From positions 1-43,125 of the forward strand of contig NZ_JAUQSX010000024.1 of the NCBI RefSeq assembly GCF_030581005.1: 43,125 bases of DNA, given 5' to 3'. Positions 10,001 to 18,567 of the stretch are shown one piece after another. A program made the position numbers and the translations under genes. Origin of the DNA: Hymenobacter mellowenesis (GTDB lineage Bacteria > Bacteroidota > Bacteroidia > Cytophagales > Hymenobacteraceae). Under the pieces are notes generated by a model. It saw only the letters and a program-made list of their open reading frames with translations, did not search any database and was not told the origin of the DNA. Every line of letters begins with the position of its first letter. The stretch's first letter is position 1.

Positions 10001-11292
10001 CCAATGCTTTACGGTTCGCGCCTATGGGCGGGAGTGTCACGGTGTCGGTAACGGAGCGGCTGGCCACCATGGCTGCGCCGGCCGGCAGCGTGGCCGTGGC
10101 CGTGCGCGACACCGGCCCCGGCATTGCCGCCGAGGATTTGCCGCATTTGTTCGACCGGTTCTACCAAGCCAATAATCAAGCCGACCAGCAGCGCACCGGC
10201 ACCGGCATCGGCCTGGCGCTCGTGCGTGAGCTGGCGGCCCTGCACGGCGGCTCCGTGACCGTGGCGAGCGCGCCCGGCGTCGGCGCCACTTTCACGGTGG
10301 AAATCCCGCGCGGCCTGCGGGCGGTGGCCAGCGTGGGCGCGGCAGGGGGGGCGCCGCTTGCTGCCGCCAAAAGCGAAGCCATTCCGCCGGCAACGCCGGC
10401 AGCTGGCGAAACAACCGATGCCGCACCTTCGCCTGACCTGGACCGCGAAACCGTGCTGATTATTGAGGACAACGACGAGGTGCGCGAGTTTATCCGGGCT
10501 ACGCTGGCGCCGGCTGGCTACCGCCTACTGCTGGCGGCCGACGGCCTGGCCGGCGTGGCCACGGCCCGGGCCGAAGTGCCCGATTTGGTGCTGAGCGACG
10601 TGATGATGCCCGGCCTGGACGGCTACCAGGCCTGCCAGCAGCTCAAAACCGACCCCGCCACCAGCCACATCCCAGTGGTGCTGCTCACCGCCAAATCGAG
10701 CCCCGATGCCAAGCTGGAAGGCCTCGAAACCGGCGCCGACAGCTTTCTGGCCAAGCCCTTCAGCCCGCGCGAGCTGCTGGCCCAGGTGCGCAACCTGCTG
10801 GCCCTGCGCCGGCGGGTGCAGGCTCGCTTCGCCGCCGAGCAGGCCGCCACCAATGCTGCGGAGGGTGGGAGGGAGGTCATCGCACCCCCGCTGGCCAAAG
10901 CCGACCCGTTGGCCGCCCACCTGGCCGCCGTGGCTGGCCGGCCTTCGCTCGACCAGGAATTTCTGCGCCGCACCAGCGAAGCCGTGCTCCGGCACCTGGC
11001 CGATGAGGACTTCGGCGTCGACCAGCTGGGCAATGACATTGGCATGAGCCGCACCCAGGTGCACCGCAAGCTCAAGGCTCTCACTGGGCAGTCGCCGGGC
11101 GAGTACATCCGGGGCATGCGCCTGCACCGGGCGCTGGCGCTGCTGCGGGCGCAGGTGGGCACGGTGGCGGAGGTGTCGTACCAGGTGGGATTTGGAAGTC
11201 CGGCAGCTTTTTCCACGGCCTTTTCGCGGCAGTTTGGCTACCCACCCAGCGCGGCGGTGCGCCACGCCGAAGTCGATAAGAGCGAAATCTAG
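7054..11292 (+). CDS. Hybrid two-component system sensor/regulator (HTCS), copy 1
   Basis: This 1412-residue protein fuses sensor kinase, receiver and DNA-binding domains. A signal peptide ends near residue 39 (RAQAQ). The periplasmic part (about 40-735) is a double beta-propeller of Reg_prop repeats (motifs such as GRLWVVSE and GTLWAGTVAGL), followed by a Y_Y_Y domain (about 735-800) and one membrane helix (about 806-828). The cytoplasmic part has HisKA (SHELRTPL, phospho-acceptor His868), HATPase (N-box NLLSNALRFAP, DTGPGIA, GTGIGLALV), a receiver (LSDVMMPG, Asp1182, then KPFSPREL) and an AraC-type helix-turn-helix (about 1305-1405, SRTQVHRKLKALTG). HTCS proteins often sense sugars and control polysaccharide-use loci, but no SusC/SusD or glycoside hydrolase is present here. 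A second full copy starts at 14418. Confidence 0.96.
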   Translation: MFNRRLRTPVVGQRWRGLLCIIWVGLLLFGPGLPRAQAQTLPYRSFGLSQGLPETSVSDLAQDGQGRLWVVSEVGAAWYDGHAFHSLTTSSGLPNTRVTTLAAAAGPQAGMWLGLRDGSLCYFDPATGRARRITPRSTERFAQVLTLLPQGRGVQRRLWVGTAGGALYCLRWPQASASGDSLAAPTVLPVQAPAAHEALPMAVNALAPGPAGGLWVGSDAGLRLLDEATGRPRPLPAGLPAELRTGAVLGLSAAPDGRLWCSTPTAGLFVLDPTAAGRYQARQYTTAQGLCSDRVLRATAEVGPAGRVWVLTGKGLCYLPTATASLARCLPGTGLVTHSYRRGDLLLDREGNLWATSANGLTQYLPDSRFVLFDAADGLPGTKVYALAPAIGEAGAYWVGTNNGLALLRPGAPTAAARCLALPRREPDTYNVVRAVLPRPNGDVWVGTTQGGSGVWEAGRKRWRLLSTEIPPLAETTVANMLEDRYGRIWLATETNGLVVYDPATARFEQYVGPALAGARRVMKLLRSRAGTIWLGTEGAGLVRAEEVAPTRAGAAPGLRFKAVAPRPTSAEPLSIFSMSEDGRGRLWLSSFGEGIFTYDPAQPAAGLRPVPLRDAPGVHINNPYFVQCDAAGAVWLGTTRGLVRYQPTNGQQEFFGYEEGFIGQETGINAVLAEPNGTLWAGTVAGLMRYLPTGVRPNRVPPHPHLTGLRMFMRDTALRPGAVLPHQLNHLTFDYGAVSLTNPGRVRYQYRLAGFESRWNGPLVARSATYTNLPPGSYRFELRAANESGAWSPRPMAYSFSIRPPWWRTWWAYLLYASGFGWLLYAVRAYTKARERDRADRQLEHQALTYLKELDRVKTDFFTNVSHELRTPLTLILGPAELLATAPADPAVRQQGGVVLRNARRLLTLINQLLDLSKLEAGALRLLPTSGDAAAEVRQLVASFMSLAESRRITLHCETPAGPVPLVFDAGKLEEIITNLLSNALRFAPMGGSVTVSVTERLATMAAPAGSVAVAVRDTGPGIAAEDLPHLFDRFYQANNQADQQRTGTGIGLALVRELAALHGGSVTVASAPGVGATFTVEIPRGLRAVASVGAAGGAPLAAAKSEAIPPATPAAGETTDAAPSPDLDRETVLIIEDNDEVREFIRATLAPAGYRLLLAADGLAGVATARAEVPDLVLSDVMMPGLDGYQACQQLKTDPATSHIPVVLLTAKSSPDAKLEGLETGADSFLAKPFSPRELLAQVRNLLALRRRVQARFAAEQAATNAAEGGREVIAPPLAKADPLAAHLAAVAGRPSLDQEFLRRTSEAVLRHLADEDFGVDQLGNDIGMSRTQVHRKLKALTGQSPGEYIRGMRLHRALALLRAQVGTVAEVSYQVGFGSPAAFSTAFSRQFGYPPSAAVRHAEVDKSEI

Positions 11293-11622
11293 CGCCGCCG
11301 CGTCTGCTGATAATAGGGAAGAAATACAACCCGCTCAGTTCCCCAAACCGGCCCGGCCGGCGGGCGCTGGGCGGGTTGTGCGCTGATAAACAAGGGCCGT
11401 GCTACAAATACATAAGCATCTGCAACGCTGACGAAAGCCGCGCAACCAGCGCCAACGCATTGGCAACGCCCACGAATGTGCCGAGGAGAAGGCGGCCGTT
11501 GCTTTGGCATCATCGAAATGGTGCGGCGCTAGCTCATCCTGTGGCCGGCAATAGTGCTACTAGCCAGGAGCTCCGAACCGCCGCCCGATGCCTGCCCGCG
11601 CCACCCTCGCCCGTTGCCGCTC
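11293..11622. other. Intergenic region, 330 bp, with an inverted repeat
   Basis: No credible gene is seen. The arms 11326-11334 (ACAACCCGC) and 11371-11379 (GCGGGTTGT) are perfectly complementary around a GC-rich centre. They may form a stem that ends the HTCS transcript, though there is no T-run. At 11499-11506 TTGCTTTG is one base from TAnnTTTG and could be a promoter for the following GNAT gene. Confidence 0.4.
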
Positions 11623-12249
11623 ATGACCACCAACCTGCCTGCCCGCCGCCTGGAGCCTGCCGATTTGAGCTGGGCCGCCGCCTTTCTGGAGGTGGCCTGC
11701 GCCGACCACCCCATGCTCAGCTATTGCTGCCGCGGGCCGAAGGCCGACGAGCAACGCCTGTGGCTGCTGGAGCAACTGTTGCGCTTTGGCCTGCGCTACG
11801 GCCGCGTGTACACCAACGCCGAAGGCAACGCGCTGGCCGTCTGGCTTGGTCCCGAGCACTCGGCGGCCACGCTGCGCCGCCTACTGCGCACGGGCCTGCT
11901 GCCGGCTGCGCTGTGGCGCCTCAATTGGGCGGGGTTCCAGCGGTTGCGGCACTTTTTGGTGGCCACCACGTGGCTGCGGCGCCACAGCCTCGCGGGCTCC
12001 AGCCATTTCTACCTGCTGGCCCTGGCCGTGCACCCCGCCAACCGGGGCCAAGGCCTGGGCCGAAGCCTGCTTCGCGTGACGCTGGCCGCTATGCAGGCCG
12101 GCCACTCGGCCTGCTACCTCGATACCCAGCAGCCCGCGCAACTGGCTTTCTTTCAGCGTCTGGGCTTCCGGGCCACGGGCCAGTGTGCCACTGGCCGCGC
12201 CGCCGATGCTCCTACCAACTGGGGCCTGCTACGCGAAGCCCAGGCCTGA
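11623..12249 (+). CDS. GNAT-family N-acetyltransferase, copy 1
   Basis: The protein has 208 residues from the ATG at 11623. The same frame is open upstream to a GTG at 11554, but those residues are Pro/Arg-rich and have no counterpart in the paralogue. The acetyl-CoA-binding motif A is LALAVHPANRGQGLGRSLL. The C-terminal beta strand and helix contain QLAFFQRLGFRATG, typical of GNAT enzymes that acetylate amines. The protein is clearly homologous to the GNAT at 18915-19562: both have RRLxPADL near the N-terminus, WLGP, TxWLRRxSLAG, and a TNWG ending. Both directly follow an HTCS gene. The substrate is unknown. Confidence 0.85.
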   Translation: MTTNLPARRLEPADLSWAAAFLEVACADHPMLSYCCRGPKADEQRLWLLEQLLRFGLRYGRVYTNAEGNALAVWLGPEHSAATLRRLLRTGLLPAALWRLNWAGFQRLRHFLVATTWLRRHSLAGSSHFYLLALAVHPANRGQGLGRSLLRVTLAAMQAGHSACYLDTQQPAQLAFFQRLGFRATGQCATGRAADAPTNWGLLREAQA

Positions 12250-12327
12250 CCATTCATCATTGCCACTGTTCTTTCAAGCCGTTCTTATAAACCGTCACTC
12301 TCTCTCAACTTCCTTTTGTTCAATATC

Positions 12328-12492
12328 ATGGACACTCACACTACGCATCTGCAATTGGTATTCCTCGCCTCCACCGTCAGCCCGGCCTGGGTCACGGGGT
12401 GGGCATTCACGGCCACGCCGGCTCCGCTGCCACGCCCGGTCCCCGCCAATGCAGCCCCGGCCCGCATACGCCTGGCCGTGGTTGGGGCCTGA
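12328..12492 (+). CDS. Possible small protein of 54 residues
   Basis: An ATG at 12328 opens a 54-codon frame ending at TGA 12492. The N-terminus (MDTHTTHLQLVFLASTVS) is mildly hydrophobic and the rest is rich in Ala, Pro and Val. It lies between the GNAT gene and the beta-barrel gene. No homologue is recognised and no clear ribosome-binding site is present. It may be a chance frame in GC-rich DNA. Confidence 0.15.
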   Translation: MDTHTTHLQLVFLASTVSPAWVTGWAFTATPAPLPRPVPANAAPARIRLAVVGA

Positions 12493-12542
12493 TTGCACGC
12501 TCGTTTTTTCATTTCTCTTACTCCCTCATTTCCCATCTATCT

Positions 12543-13316
12543 ATGTCAACATTTTACCAGACCTTGTTCGTTGCCGCTGGCTTGGCAGTGCTGCCACTGG
12601 CCGCCGCCCAGGCCCAGTCCCAGCCTGTGCGCAAAGCCGTGGCCAAGCCTGCCGCCAAGCCCGCCCCAAAGCCTGCGGCAAAACCAGGCACTCGGCCCGC
12701 CCCAAAACCAGCGCCCAAGCCAGCCCCGCCGGCTCGCGCCGCCGCTCCGGCCCCAGCGCCGGCGCCCGCCACGGCTCCGCCGCCCCCACCCCCGCCCGCA
12801 TCCGCGACGGTCGACACGCAGCCCTTCGATGTGGGCGACAACGTGGTGAACGTGGGTATTGGGTTCGGCAACCGCTACGGCTACGGCACGGCGTTTTTTG
12901 GAGGCTCCAGCTCGGTATCGCCCGCCCTGAGTGTGTCTTATGAGCGTGGCCTGTTGCCCCTGGGGCCGGGCGTGCTGGGTGCAGGCTTATTTGTGGGCTA
13001 TCAGGGGGCCACGTACAACTTTGGCAGCGGCGACAAATGGAAATTCACCGACATTGTGGTGATGCTGCGCGGCGCCTTTCATTACCCGGTGCTGCCCAAG
13101 CTCGATACCTACGGCGGCGTGGGCCTGGGTTTGCGGCACGCCGGGGTTTCATTCGAGGGCAACTCGTTTTATAATGTAGGCGCGGCCAGCTCCAACGATG
13201 TGGCCTTGGGCTTGTTCGTGGGCGGGCGCTACTATTTCACACCCGGCATCGGCGCCTTTGCCGAACTGGGCTACGACCAGACCTACCTCAAAATCGGCCT
13301 CGCCGGCAAGTTCTGA
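12543..13316 (+). CDS. Outer-membrane beta-barrel protein with Lys/Pro/Ala-rich linker
   Basis: The protein has 257 residues from the ATG at 12543. An in-frame start at 12399 exists but would put 48 unrelated residues before an obvious signal peptide (FVAAGLAVLPLAAAQAQ, cleavage near residue 25). Residues about 27-85 are low complexity: repeated KPAAKPAPKP units, then Ala-Pro repeats and a run of prolines. Residues about 90-257 are alternating amphipathic strands with aromatic turns (VGIGFGNRYGYG, GLFVGYQGATYNFG, GLFVGGRYYF) and end in LKIGLAGKF, where the C-terminal Phe fits an outer-membrane barrel signature. It is probably an eight-stranded porin-like or OmpA-like barrel. The basic proline-rich linker may lie in the periplasm or contact the cell wall. 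The gene converges with the LuxR-type gene, with a gap of 19 bp. Confidence 0.75.
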   Translation: MSTFYQTLFVAAGLAVLPLAAAQAQSQPVRKAVAKPAAKPAPKPAAKPGTRPAPKPAPKPAPPARAAAPAPAPAPATAPPPPPPPASATVDTQPFDVGDNVVNVGIGFGNRYGYGTAFFGGSSSVSPALSVSYERGLLPLGPGVLGAGLFVGYQGATYNFGSGDKWKFTDIVVMLRGAFHYPVLPKLDTYGGVGLGLRHAGVSFEGNSFYNVGAASSNDVALGLFVGGRYYFTPGIGAFAELGYDQTYLKIGLAGKF

Positions 13317-13335
13317 GGGGCCTGCGGGCCGAGGT

Positions 13336-14076
13336 TCAGTGCCCGGCCACGGCCCGCAGGCAGGCCGCCGTGCGGTTATCAACGCCCAGCTTGGCGTAGA
13401 TGCTGCGCAAATGCTGGTGCACCGTGCGCGGGCTGATGCGGCAATGGTGGGCAATTTCCTTGTCGGCCCGGCCCAGCGTGAGCTGGTATAGTACGTCGGC
13501 CTCGCGCCGGGTCAGGCCCAGGGCCGCGTCCAGCGCCGGGCGACTGGCCGGTTCCGCGTGCGCGAGCTGGAGCAGGGCCACCAGGTGGGGCTGCACGAAG
13601 GCCAGCAAAGCCCGCTCAGTCTCGGTGAAATCGGCGCGGCTGCGCGACAGGGCGCAGGTTGCAAACCCCATCCCCGGCACCTGAAAGCCCACAATGAGCT
13701 GGTGCGTGACAGTGATGGGACGGTAGAAATCGTTGAAAATATCGGTCCGGGTGAACTGCCGGTCGGCGCAAAAATCCGTGATTTTGACGGGCGTGGGCAC
13801 CCGCGCCTGGAACACGGGCCCGAACAGCGGGTGCGTGTGCACATGCTCGGCCAGCCAGCGCAGGGCCTCCGGCGTGAAGAGCGAAGGCGCGTTGCCGCCC
13901 AGGTTCAGCATGCGCCCGGCCTCGTCGAACGTGTCGAAACAGGTCATCTCGGCGCCCATCACCCCATTTACCGCGTCGGATAGTTGGGCCAGCAAGTCTT
14001 CCGGCCGGGGGGCAGCGTAGAGCGGCACCAGCGCGGCGCTGAGCCGTTGGGCATGCTGAAGAGTGAGCGAAATCAT
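13336..14076 (-). CDS. LuxR-type (NarL/GerE HTH) transcriptional regulator
   Basis: The protein has 246 residues. The C-terminal segment (about 185-240) is a GerE-type helix-turn-helix: LTRREADVLYQLTLG, KEIAHHCRISPRTVHQHL, then YAKLGV. The N-terminal part (about 10-165) resembles a GAF-like or autoinducer-type sensory domain, with no receiver aspartate signature, so it is probably not a classic response regulator. It is transcribed away from the second HTCS gene; the shared 341-bp region between them contains promoter-like elements for the HTCS gene. It may regulate that gene or the neighbouring beta-barrel gene, but this is inferred from position only. The ligand is unknown. Confidence 0.85.
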   Translation of the reverse strand: MISLTLQHAQRLSAALVPLYAAPRPEDLLAQLSDAVNGVMGAEMTCFDTFDEAGRMLNLGGNAPSLFTPEALRWLAEHVHTHPLFGPVFQARVPTPVKITDFCADRQFTRTDIFNDFYRPITVTHQLIVGFQVPGMGFATCALSRSRADFTETERALLAFVQPHLVALLQLAHAEPASRPALDAALGLTRREADVLYQLTLGRADKEIAHHCRISPRTVHQHLRSIYAKLGVDNRTAACLRAVAGH

Positions 14077-14417
14077 AAGTCAGGAGGCCAGCCGATAACA
14101 CGCGTAAGCCCGGCTCGAAAATACAACCTGTCTATGGGTAATTTTACCTATTTTACATGCTACTGTCAGCGAATAGCTTTGGAGTCGCTTAAAAAGCCCT
14201 CGCCCGTCATGATGCTGTGATTGACTTTGTGAGTTTTTAGATAGATTATTTTGCTTGCCAATGATGCCTAGCCTTGGCGCTAATAGCCGGGCATTTCGCC
14301 AGATACAACCTTACCGCCCTACGGCACGGGCCACCCAGTCAAGCCCATTTCCTTTCGCCTTTCCCAAACAACCGCCGCGCCTTCCTACCCTTCGCGGGCG
14401 GCGCCCCGGGCCCTTCC
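14077..14417. other. Divergent regulatory region between luxR-type and HTCS genes
   Basis: This 341-bp region is AT-richer than the flanking genes and holds no credible gene. It has a small palindrome at 14137-14148 (GGTAATTTTACC) and several TAnnTTTG-like boxes: a perfect one at 14174-14181 and a one-mismatch site at 14246-14253 (TTATTTTG). It probably carries the promoters of both genes. Confidence 0.5.
14174..14181 (+). promoter_or_regulatory. Candidate -7 element for HTCS copy 2
   Basis: TAGCTTTG matches TAnnTTTG perfectly. A T-rich stretch (TATTTTAC) lies about 20 bp upstream in place of a clear TTG. The leader to the ATG at 14418 would be about 230 nt, so one of the nearer boxes may be used instead. 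Confidence 0.4.
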
Positions 14418-17400
14418 ATGGTTTCACCACTCCTTGCAAAGCGCCGAACGCTCCTCTACTGGCTCGGCTTGGTGAGCAGCCTCGCCCTGCGGCTGGTGCC
14501 GGCCACGGCCCAAACGCTGGCCGTGCGCGCCTACACCACCGCCAATGGCCTGGTACAATCCAGCGTGTATTGCTTGGGGCAGGATGTGCAGGGGCGCCTG
14601 TGGGTGGGCACGCAGGGCGGGGTGTGCGTTTTTGATGGCAAGGAATTTCGTAACTACGGCGGCCACGACGGCTTGCCCGATTCCCACGTGCAAGCCGTGG
14701 CCCTAGACCCCGACGGGCAAACCGTGTGGCTGGGGCAGAAGTACGCGGGCCTGGCCGCGCTGGGCCCGAGCGGGCGCATTCGGCCGGTGGCACTGCCCGG
14801 GCTGCGCGGGGCCGGGCGCATTGCCGGGCTGTGGGCCGGGCCGAATGATTTGTGGGTGGGCTCCAAAGCCCAGGGTGTTTGGCGGTTGCGCTTTGGCGCC
14901 GGCCGCCGCGATACTGTGGTGCAGCATTGGTCCACCGCCTACGGCTTACCCGCCGACACCGTGGAATGGATTGGCCCGGGCCTGCGCAATCGCCTGTGGG
15001 CTGCCACCCCGCGGGGCCTGCTGCTGTTCGACCGGCGCACCGGCCAGCCCCTGCCGGCCGAGCGGGAGGCCCTGCCGGCGGCCCTGCAGCGGCGCGTGCA
15101 CGGCTGCTACCAAGTCAACGATTCGGTGGCCTGGGTGGCCGCGGCCGACGGACTGCTGCGCGTGAGCAGCACGCCGCGTGGGTGGCGCTTGCGCCGCTTT
15201 GCCCAGCCCAACGGGCTGCCGCCCGGCGAGGTGCTGCGGGTGGTGCAGGACGGCCTGGGCCGGGTGTGGGCCAGCACGGTGGCCGGCCTGTGCCGGGGGC
15301 TGCCGCAGCCCGGCGGCCTGCGTTTCCAGCTCATTGCCCGGCGGAGTACCTTCGACAACGACCGGGGCTGCGACGTGCTGGTGGACCGCGAAGGCAGCCT
15401 GTGGGCCGCCACCGACGAGGGCGTGAACCAGTACCTCACCGACGAGCGGTTTGCCCAGTACACCACCGCCGACGGCCTGCCGTCCAACGTCGTGACGGCC
15501 CTGGCGCAGGCCCGCCCCGACGAGTTGTGGGTGGGTACCCAGCACGACATCGGGCGGCTGCCGCTCACGGCCACCGGCCCGCAGCCCCCGGCGCGCAAGC
15601 TGCTGGTGCCCGCCCGCACCGGCCGCGGCCACTACGTGCTCAGCCTGCTGCCCGACCACCGGGGCGGCCTGTGGGTGGGCACGCTGGGCGAAGGCGCCCG
15701 CCGCTACGACCTGCAAACCGGCCACTGGGAAACCTACGATGCCAACGTGGAAGGCCTGGCCGGCCAGTACGTGGCGAGCATGGCCGAAGACCGCCGCGGC
15801 CGCGTGTGGCTCGTGACGCACCGCCGCGGCGTGACAGTGTACGACCCCAGCAACCAGACTTTTCGCACTTTTCGCAGCGGGCAGCGGGGGCTGCCGAGCG
15901 ACAACTTCTGGCAGGTGTACCCCGACCGGGCCGGCCGCCTCTGGCTGGCCTCCGACGACGCCGGCCTCGTCAGCGTCGATACCGACCACGACACTTTTCG
16001 GCGGGTAGATGGGCAGGAGGGGCGGCTGTCCATAGGCTCCATCAGCGAAGACCGGCGGGGGCACCTCTGGCTGGGGCCCGTGGGCCAGCCGCTGATGCGC
16101 TACGAGCCCGCCACCGGCCGCCTGCATACTTACGGCCTGGGCCTGGGCCTGCAATCCATCAACCCCTATTTCGTGCTCTGCGACAGCGCCGACCAGGTGT
16201 GGGTGGGCACCCATCTGGGCATCGATGTGCTGGATACCCACAAAAAGACCGTGCGCTCCTACGCGCCGGCCGACGGCTTTCTGGGGGGCGAAACCGACGA
16301 AAATGCCGTGCTGCTAAGCCCCGGCGGCCAGATATGGATGGGCACCGTGGGCGGCCTCATGGGCTATGACCCCCACCATGTGCGCCGCGCGGGCGTGCCC
16401 CCGCTCATCAACCTCACCAACCTGCGCGTGAACCTGCGCGATACGGCCCTGCGCGCCGGCCTCACGCTGCCATATCATCTTAACGGTCTGAGCTTTGATT
16501 TCCGGGGCGTGAGCCTGGCCCGGCCCGGCAGCGTGCGCTACCAGTACCGGCTGCGCGGCCTCGGCGATGCCTGGACGAGCCCCGGCGAGGGCACGGCCGC
16601 CACCTTTGCTAACCTGCCGCCGGGGCCATACACCTTTGAGGTGCGGGCCAGCAGCGGCGAGGGCGGCTGGAGTGCGCCGGCGGCGTTTGGCTTCAGCATT
16701 GAAGCGCCGTGGTGGCGCCGCTGGTGGGCGTGGTGCCTCTACGCCAGCGCGTTGGTGCTGGCCCTGTACGGCGTGCGTCGGCGCACCCGGCAGCAGGAGC
16801 GGGAGCGCGCCGACCGCGACCTGGAGCGCCAGGCGCTGGGCCATTTGCAGGAAATGGACCGGGTGAAAACCGACTTCTTTACCAACATCAGCCACGAGCT
16901 TCGCACGCCGCTCACCCTCATTCTGGGACCGGCCGAGCTGCTGGCCCAGGAAGCGCCCGACCCCACCAGCCGCCAGCGCGGCAGCCTGGTGTTGGGGCAG
17001 GCCCGCAAGCTCTTGTCGCTTATCAACCAGCTGCTTGACCTGAGCAAGCTCGATGCTGGCGCGCTGCGCCTGCACCCCACCGCCGGCGACGTGGGCCAGC
17101 TGGTGCGGCACCTGTTGGCCGGCTTTGAGGACCTGGCGGCCCGCCGGGGCATTGCCCTGCGCCTGGAAGCGCCCATCGGATTTGTGCCGCTGGTGTTTGA
17201 TGCCGAGAAGCTGGACGAGGTGCTGACCAATCTGCTGGCCAACGCCTTGCGCTTTACGCCGGCCGGCGGGCAGGTCACGCTGCGCCTCGTGGATGGCCCG
17301 CCCACGGCGGCCGCGCCCGCCGGCGTAGTGGAACTGGCCGTGCAGGACACCGGCCCCGGCATTGCGTCGGAGCACCTGCTGCACCTGTTCGACCGCTTTT

Positions 17401-18521
17401 ACCAGGCCGGCGCGCCCGAGCAGGCGGTGGCTAGTGAGGAGCGGCAGGGCACGGGCATCGGTCTGGCGCTGGTGCGCGAGCTGGTGGCCCTGCACGGCGG
17501 CACCGTGGAGGTGAGCAGCCAGCCCAACCAGGGGGCTTGCTTTGTGGTGCGGCTGCCGCGCGGCGTGCTGGCCGCTGGGGCGGCCGCGCCGCCCGCGCCG
17601 TTGCCGGCTCCAGCAGTAGAAACGGCCTTTCCGCCGGCCTTAGAACTGCCTGATGGCCGCTGGGCCGCGCCTTTGCCAGCGTCGAATCCTGCCCCCGAAG
17701 CGGCGCTGGTACTCATCATCGAAGACAGCGATGAGGTGCGGGCTTTCATTGCCGAAACGCTGGCGCCAATGGGCTACCGGCTGCTGCTGGCGGCGGACGG
17801 AGCGGCGGGGCTGGAGCTGGCGCGGGCGGAAGTGCCGGACCTGGTGGTAAGCGACGTGATGATGCCCGGTCTGAGCGGCTACCAGGTGTGCGCCGCCCTC
17901 AAAAACGACCCCGCCACCAGCCACATTCCGGTGGTGCTGCTCACCGCCCGCTCTTCGGCCGACGACCGGCTGGAGGGCCTCGAAACCGGCGCCAACGCCT
18001 ACCTGCCCAAGCCTTTTCGGCCGCGCGAGCTGCAGGCGCAGCTACGCAGCCTGCTCAGCCTGAGCCAGCAGAACCGCGCCCGCTTCGCCGCGCTGGCCTC
18101 GGCCGACAATGCCCCGGCGCCCGCTCCCGCGGGCAAGTTGATGGCGCCCCTGCCCAACCAACTGGCCGTGCACGCGGCGGCCGTGGCCGCGCTGCCTTCC
18201 CTCGACCAGGCGTTTTTGGAAAAGTTCGACGCGGTGGTGCTGGCTCATCTGGGCGATGAATCGTACGGCGTCGACCAGCTGGGGCAGGAGCTGGGCCTGA
18301 GCCGCACCCAGCTGCACCGCAAGCTGAAGGCCCTCACCGGCCAGGCCCCCGGCGAGTACCTGCGCAACACGCGCCTGCTGCGGGCGCTGGCGCTGCTGCA
18401 AGCCAAAGTGGGCACCGTGGCCGAAGTGGCTTACCAGGTGGGCTACGGCAGCCCCGCGCATTTCAGCACGGCGTTTTCGCGGCAGTTCGGCTACGCGCCC
18501 AGCACGGTAGGCAAGGAGTAA
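14418..18521 (+). CDS. Hybrid two-component system sensor/regulator (HTCS), copy 2
   Basis: The protein has 1367 residues from the ATG at 14418. An in-frame TTG at 14274 would add 48 residues before a clear signal peptide (MVSPLLAKRRTLLYW... ending PATAQ), so the later start is preferred. Domain order equals copy 1: Reg_prop double propeller, Y_Y_Y domain, membrane helix (about 764-786), HisKA (SHELRTPL, His826), HATPase (NLLANALRFTP, DTGPGIA, GTGIGLALV), receiver (VSDVMMPG, Asp1146, KPFRPREL) and AraC-type HTH (about 1265-1365, SRTQLHRKLKALTG). The cytoplasmic half is very close to copy 1 and the propeller more divergent, which suggests different ligands and similar output. It is followed, as in copy 1, by a GNAT gene, and then by the fibre array, which is its most likely target. 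Confidence 0.95.
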   Translation: MVSPLLAKRRTLLYWLGLVSSLALRLVPATAQTLAVRAYTTANGLVQSSVYCLGQDVQGRLWVGTQGGVCVFDGKEFRNYGGHDGLPDSHVQAVALDPDGQTVWLGQKYAGLAALGPSGRIRPVALPGLRGAGRIAGLWAGPNDLWVGSKAQGVWRLRFGAGRRDTVVQHWSTAYGLPADTVEWIGPGLRNRLWAATPRGLLLFDRRTGQPLPAEREALPAALQRRVHGCYQVNDSVAWVAAADGLLRVSSTPRGWRLRRFAQPNGLPPGEVLRVVQDGLGRVWASTVAGLCRGLPQPGGLRFQLIARRSTFDNDRGCDVLVDREGSLWAATDEGVNQYLTDERFAQYTTADGLPSNVVTALAQARPDELWVGTQHDIGRLPLTATGPQPPARKLLVPARTGRGHYVLSLLPDHRGGLWVGTLGEGARRYDLQTGHWETYDANVEGLAGQYVASMAEDRRGRVWLVTHRRGVTVYDPSNQTFRTFRSGQRGLPSDNFWQVYPDRAGRLWLASDDAGLVSVDTDHDTFRRVDGQEGRLSIGSISEDRRGHLWLGPVGQPLMRYEPATGRLHTYGLGLGLQSINPYFVLCDSADQVWVGTHLGIDVLDTHKKTVRSYAPADGFLGGETDENAVLLSPGGQIWMGTVGGLMGYDPHHVRRAGVPPLINLTNLRVNLRDTALRAGLTLPYHLNGLSFDFRGVSLARPGSVRYQYRLRGLGDAWTSPGEGTAATFANLPPGPYTFEVRASSGEGGWSAPAAFGFSIEAPWWRRWWAWCLYASALVLALYGVRRRTRQQERERADRDLERQALGHLQEMDRVKTDFFTNISHELRTPLTLILGPAELLAQEAPDPTSRQRGSLVLGQARKLLSLINQLLDLSKLDAGALRLHPTAGDVGQLVRHLLAGFEDLAARRGIALRLEAPIGFVPLVFDAEKLDEVLTNLLANALRFTPAGGQVTLRLVDGPPTAAAPAGVVELAVQDTGPGIASEHLLHLFDRFYQAGAPEQAVASEERQGTGIGLALVRELVALHGGTVEVSSQPNQGACFVVRLPRGVLAAGAAAPPAPLPAPAVETAFPPALELPDGRWAAPLPASNPAPEAALVLIIEDSDEVRAFIAETLAPMGYRLLLAADGAAGLELARAEVPDLVVSDVMMPGLSGYQVCAALKNDPATSHIPVVLLTARSSADDRLEGLETGANAYLPKPFRPRELQAQLRSLLSLSQQNRARFAALASADNAPAPAPAGKLMAPLPNQLAVHAAAVAALPSLDQAFLEKFDAVVLAHLGDESYGVDQLGQELGLSRTQLHRKLKALTGQAPGEYLRNTRLLRALALLQAKVGTVAEVAYQVGYGSPAHFSTAFSRQFGYAPSTVGKE

Positions 18522-18567
18522 GGAGGGGGAGGAAGTAAAGATTAAGAACGGGTTCGGGGGCAGTGGA

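Noticed and set aside
12399..12542. Earlier start for the beta-barrel protein
   Set aside because: It places a basic, Pro/Gly-rich stretch before a well-formed signal peptide.
14274..14417. N-terminal extension of HTCS copy 2 from a TTG
   Set aside because: It would precede a clear signal peptide, has no counterpart in copy 1 and uses a rare start.
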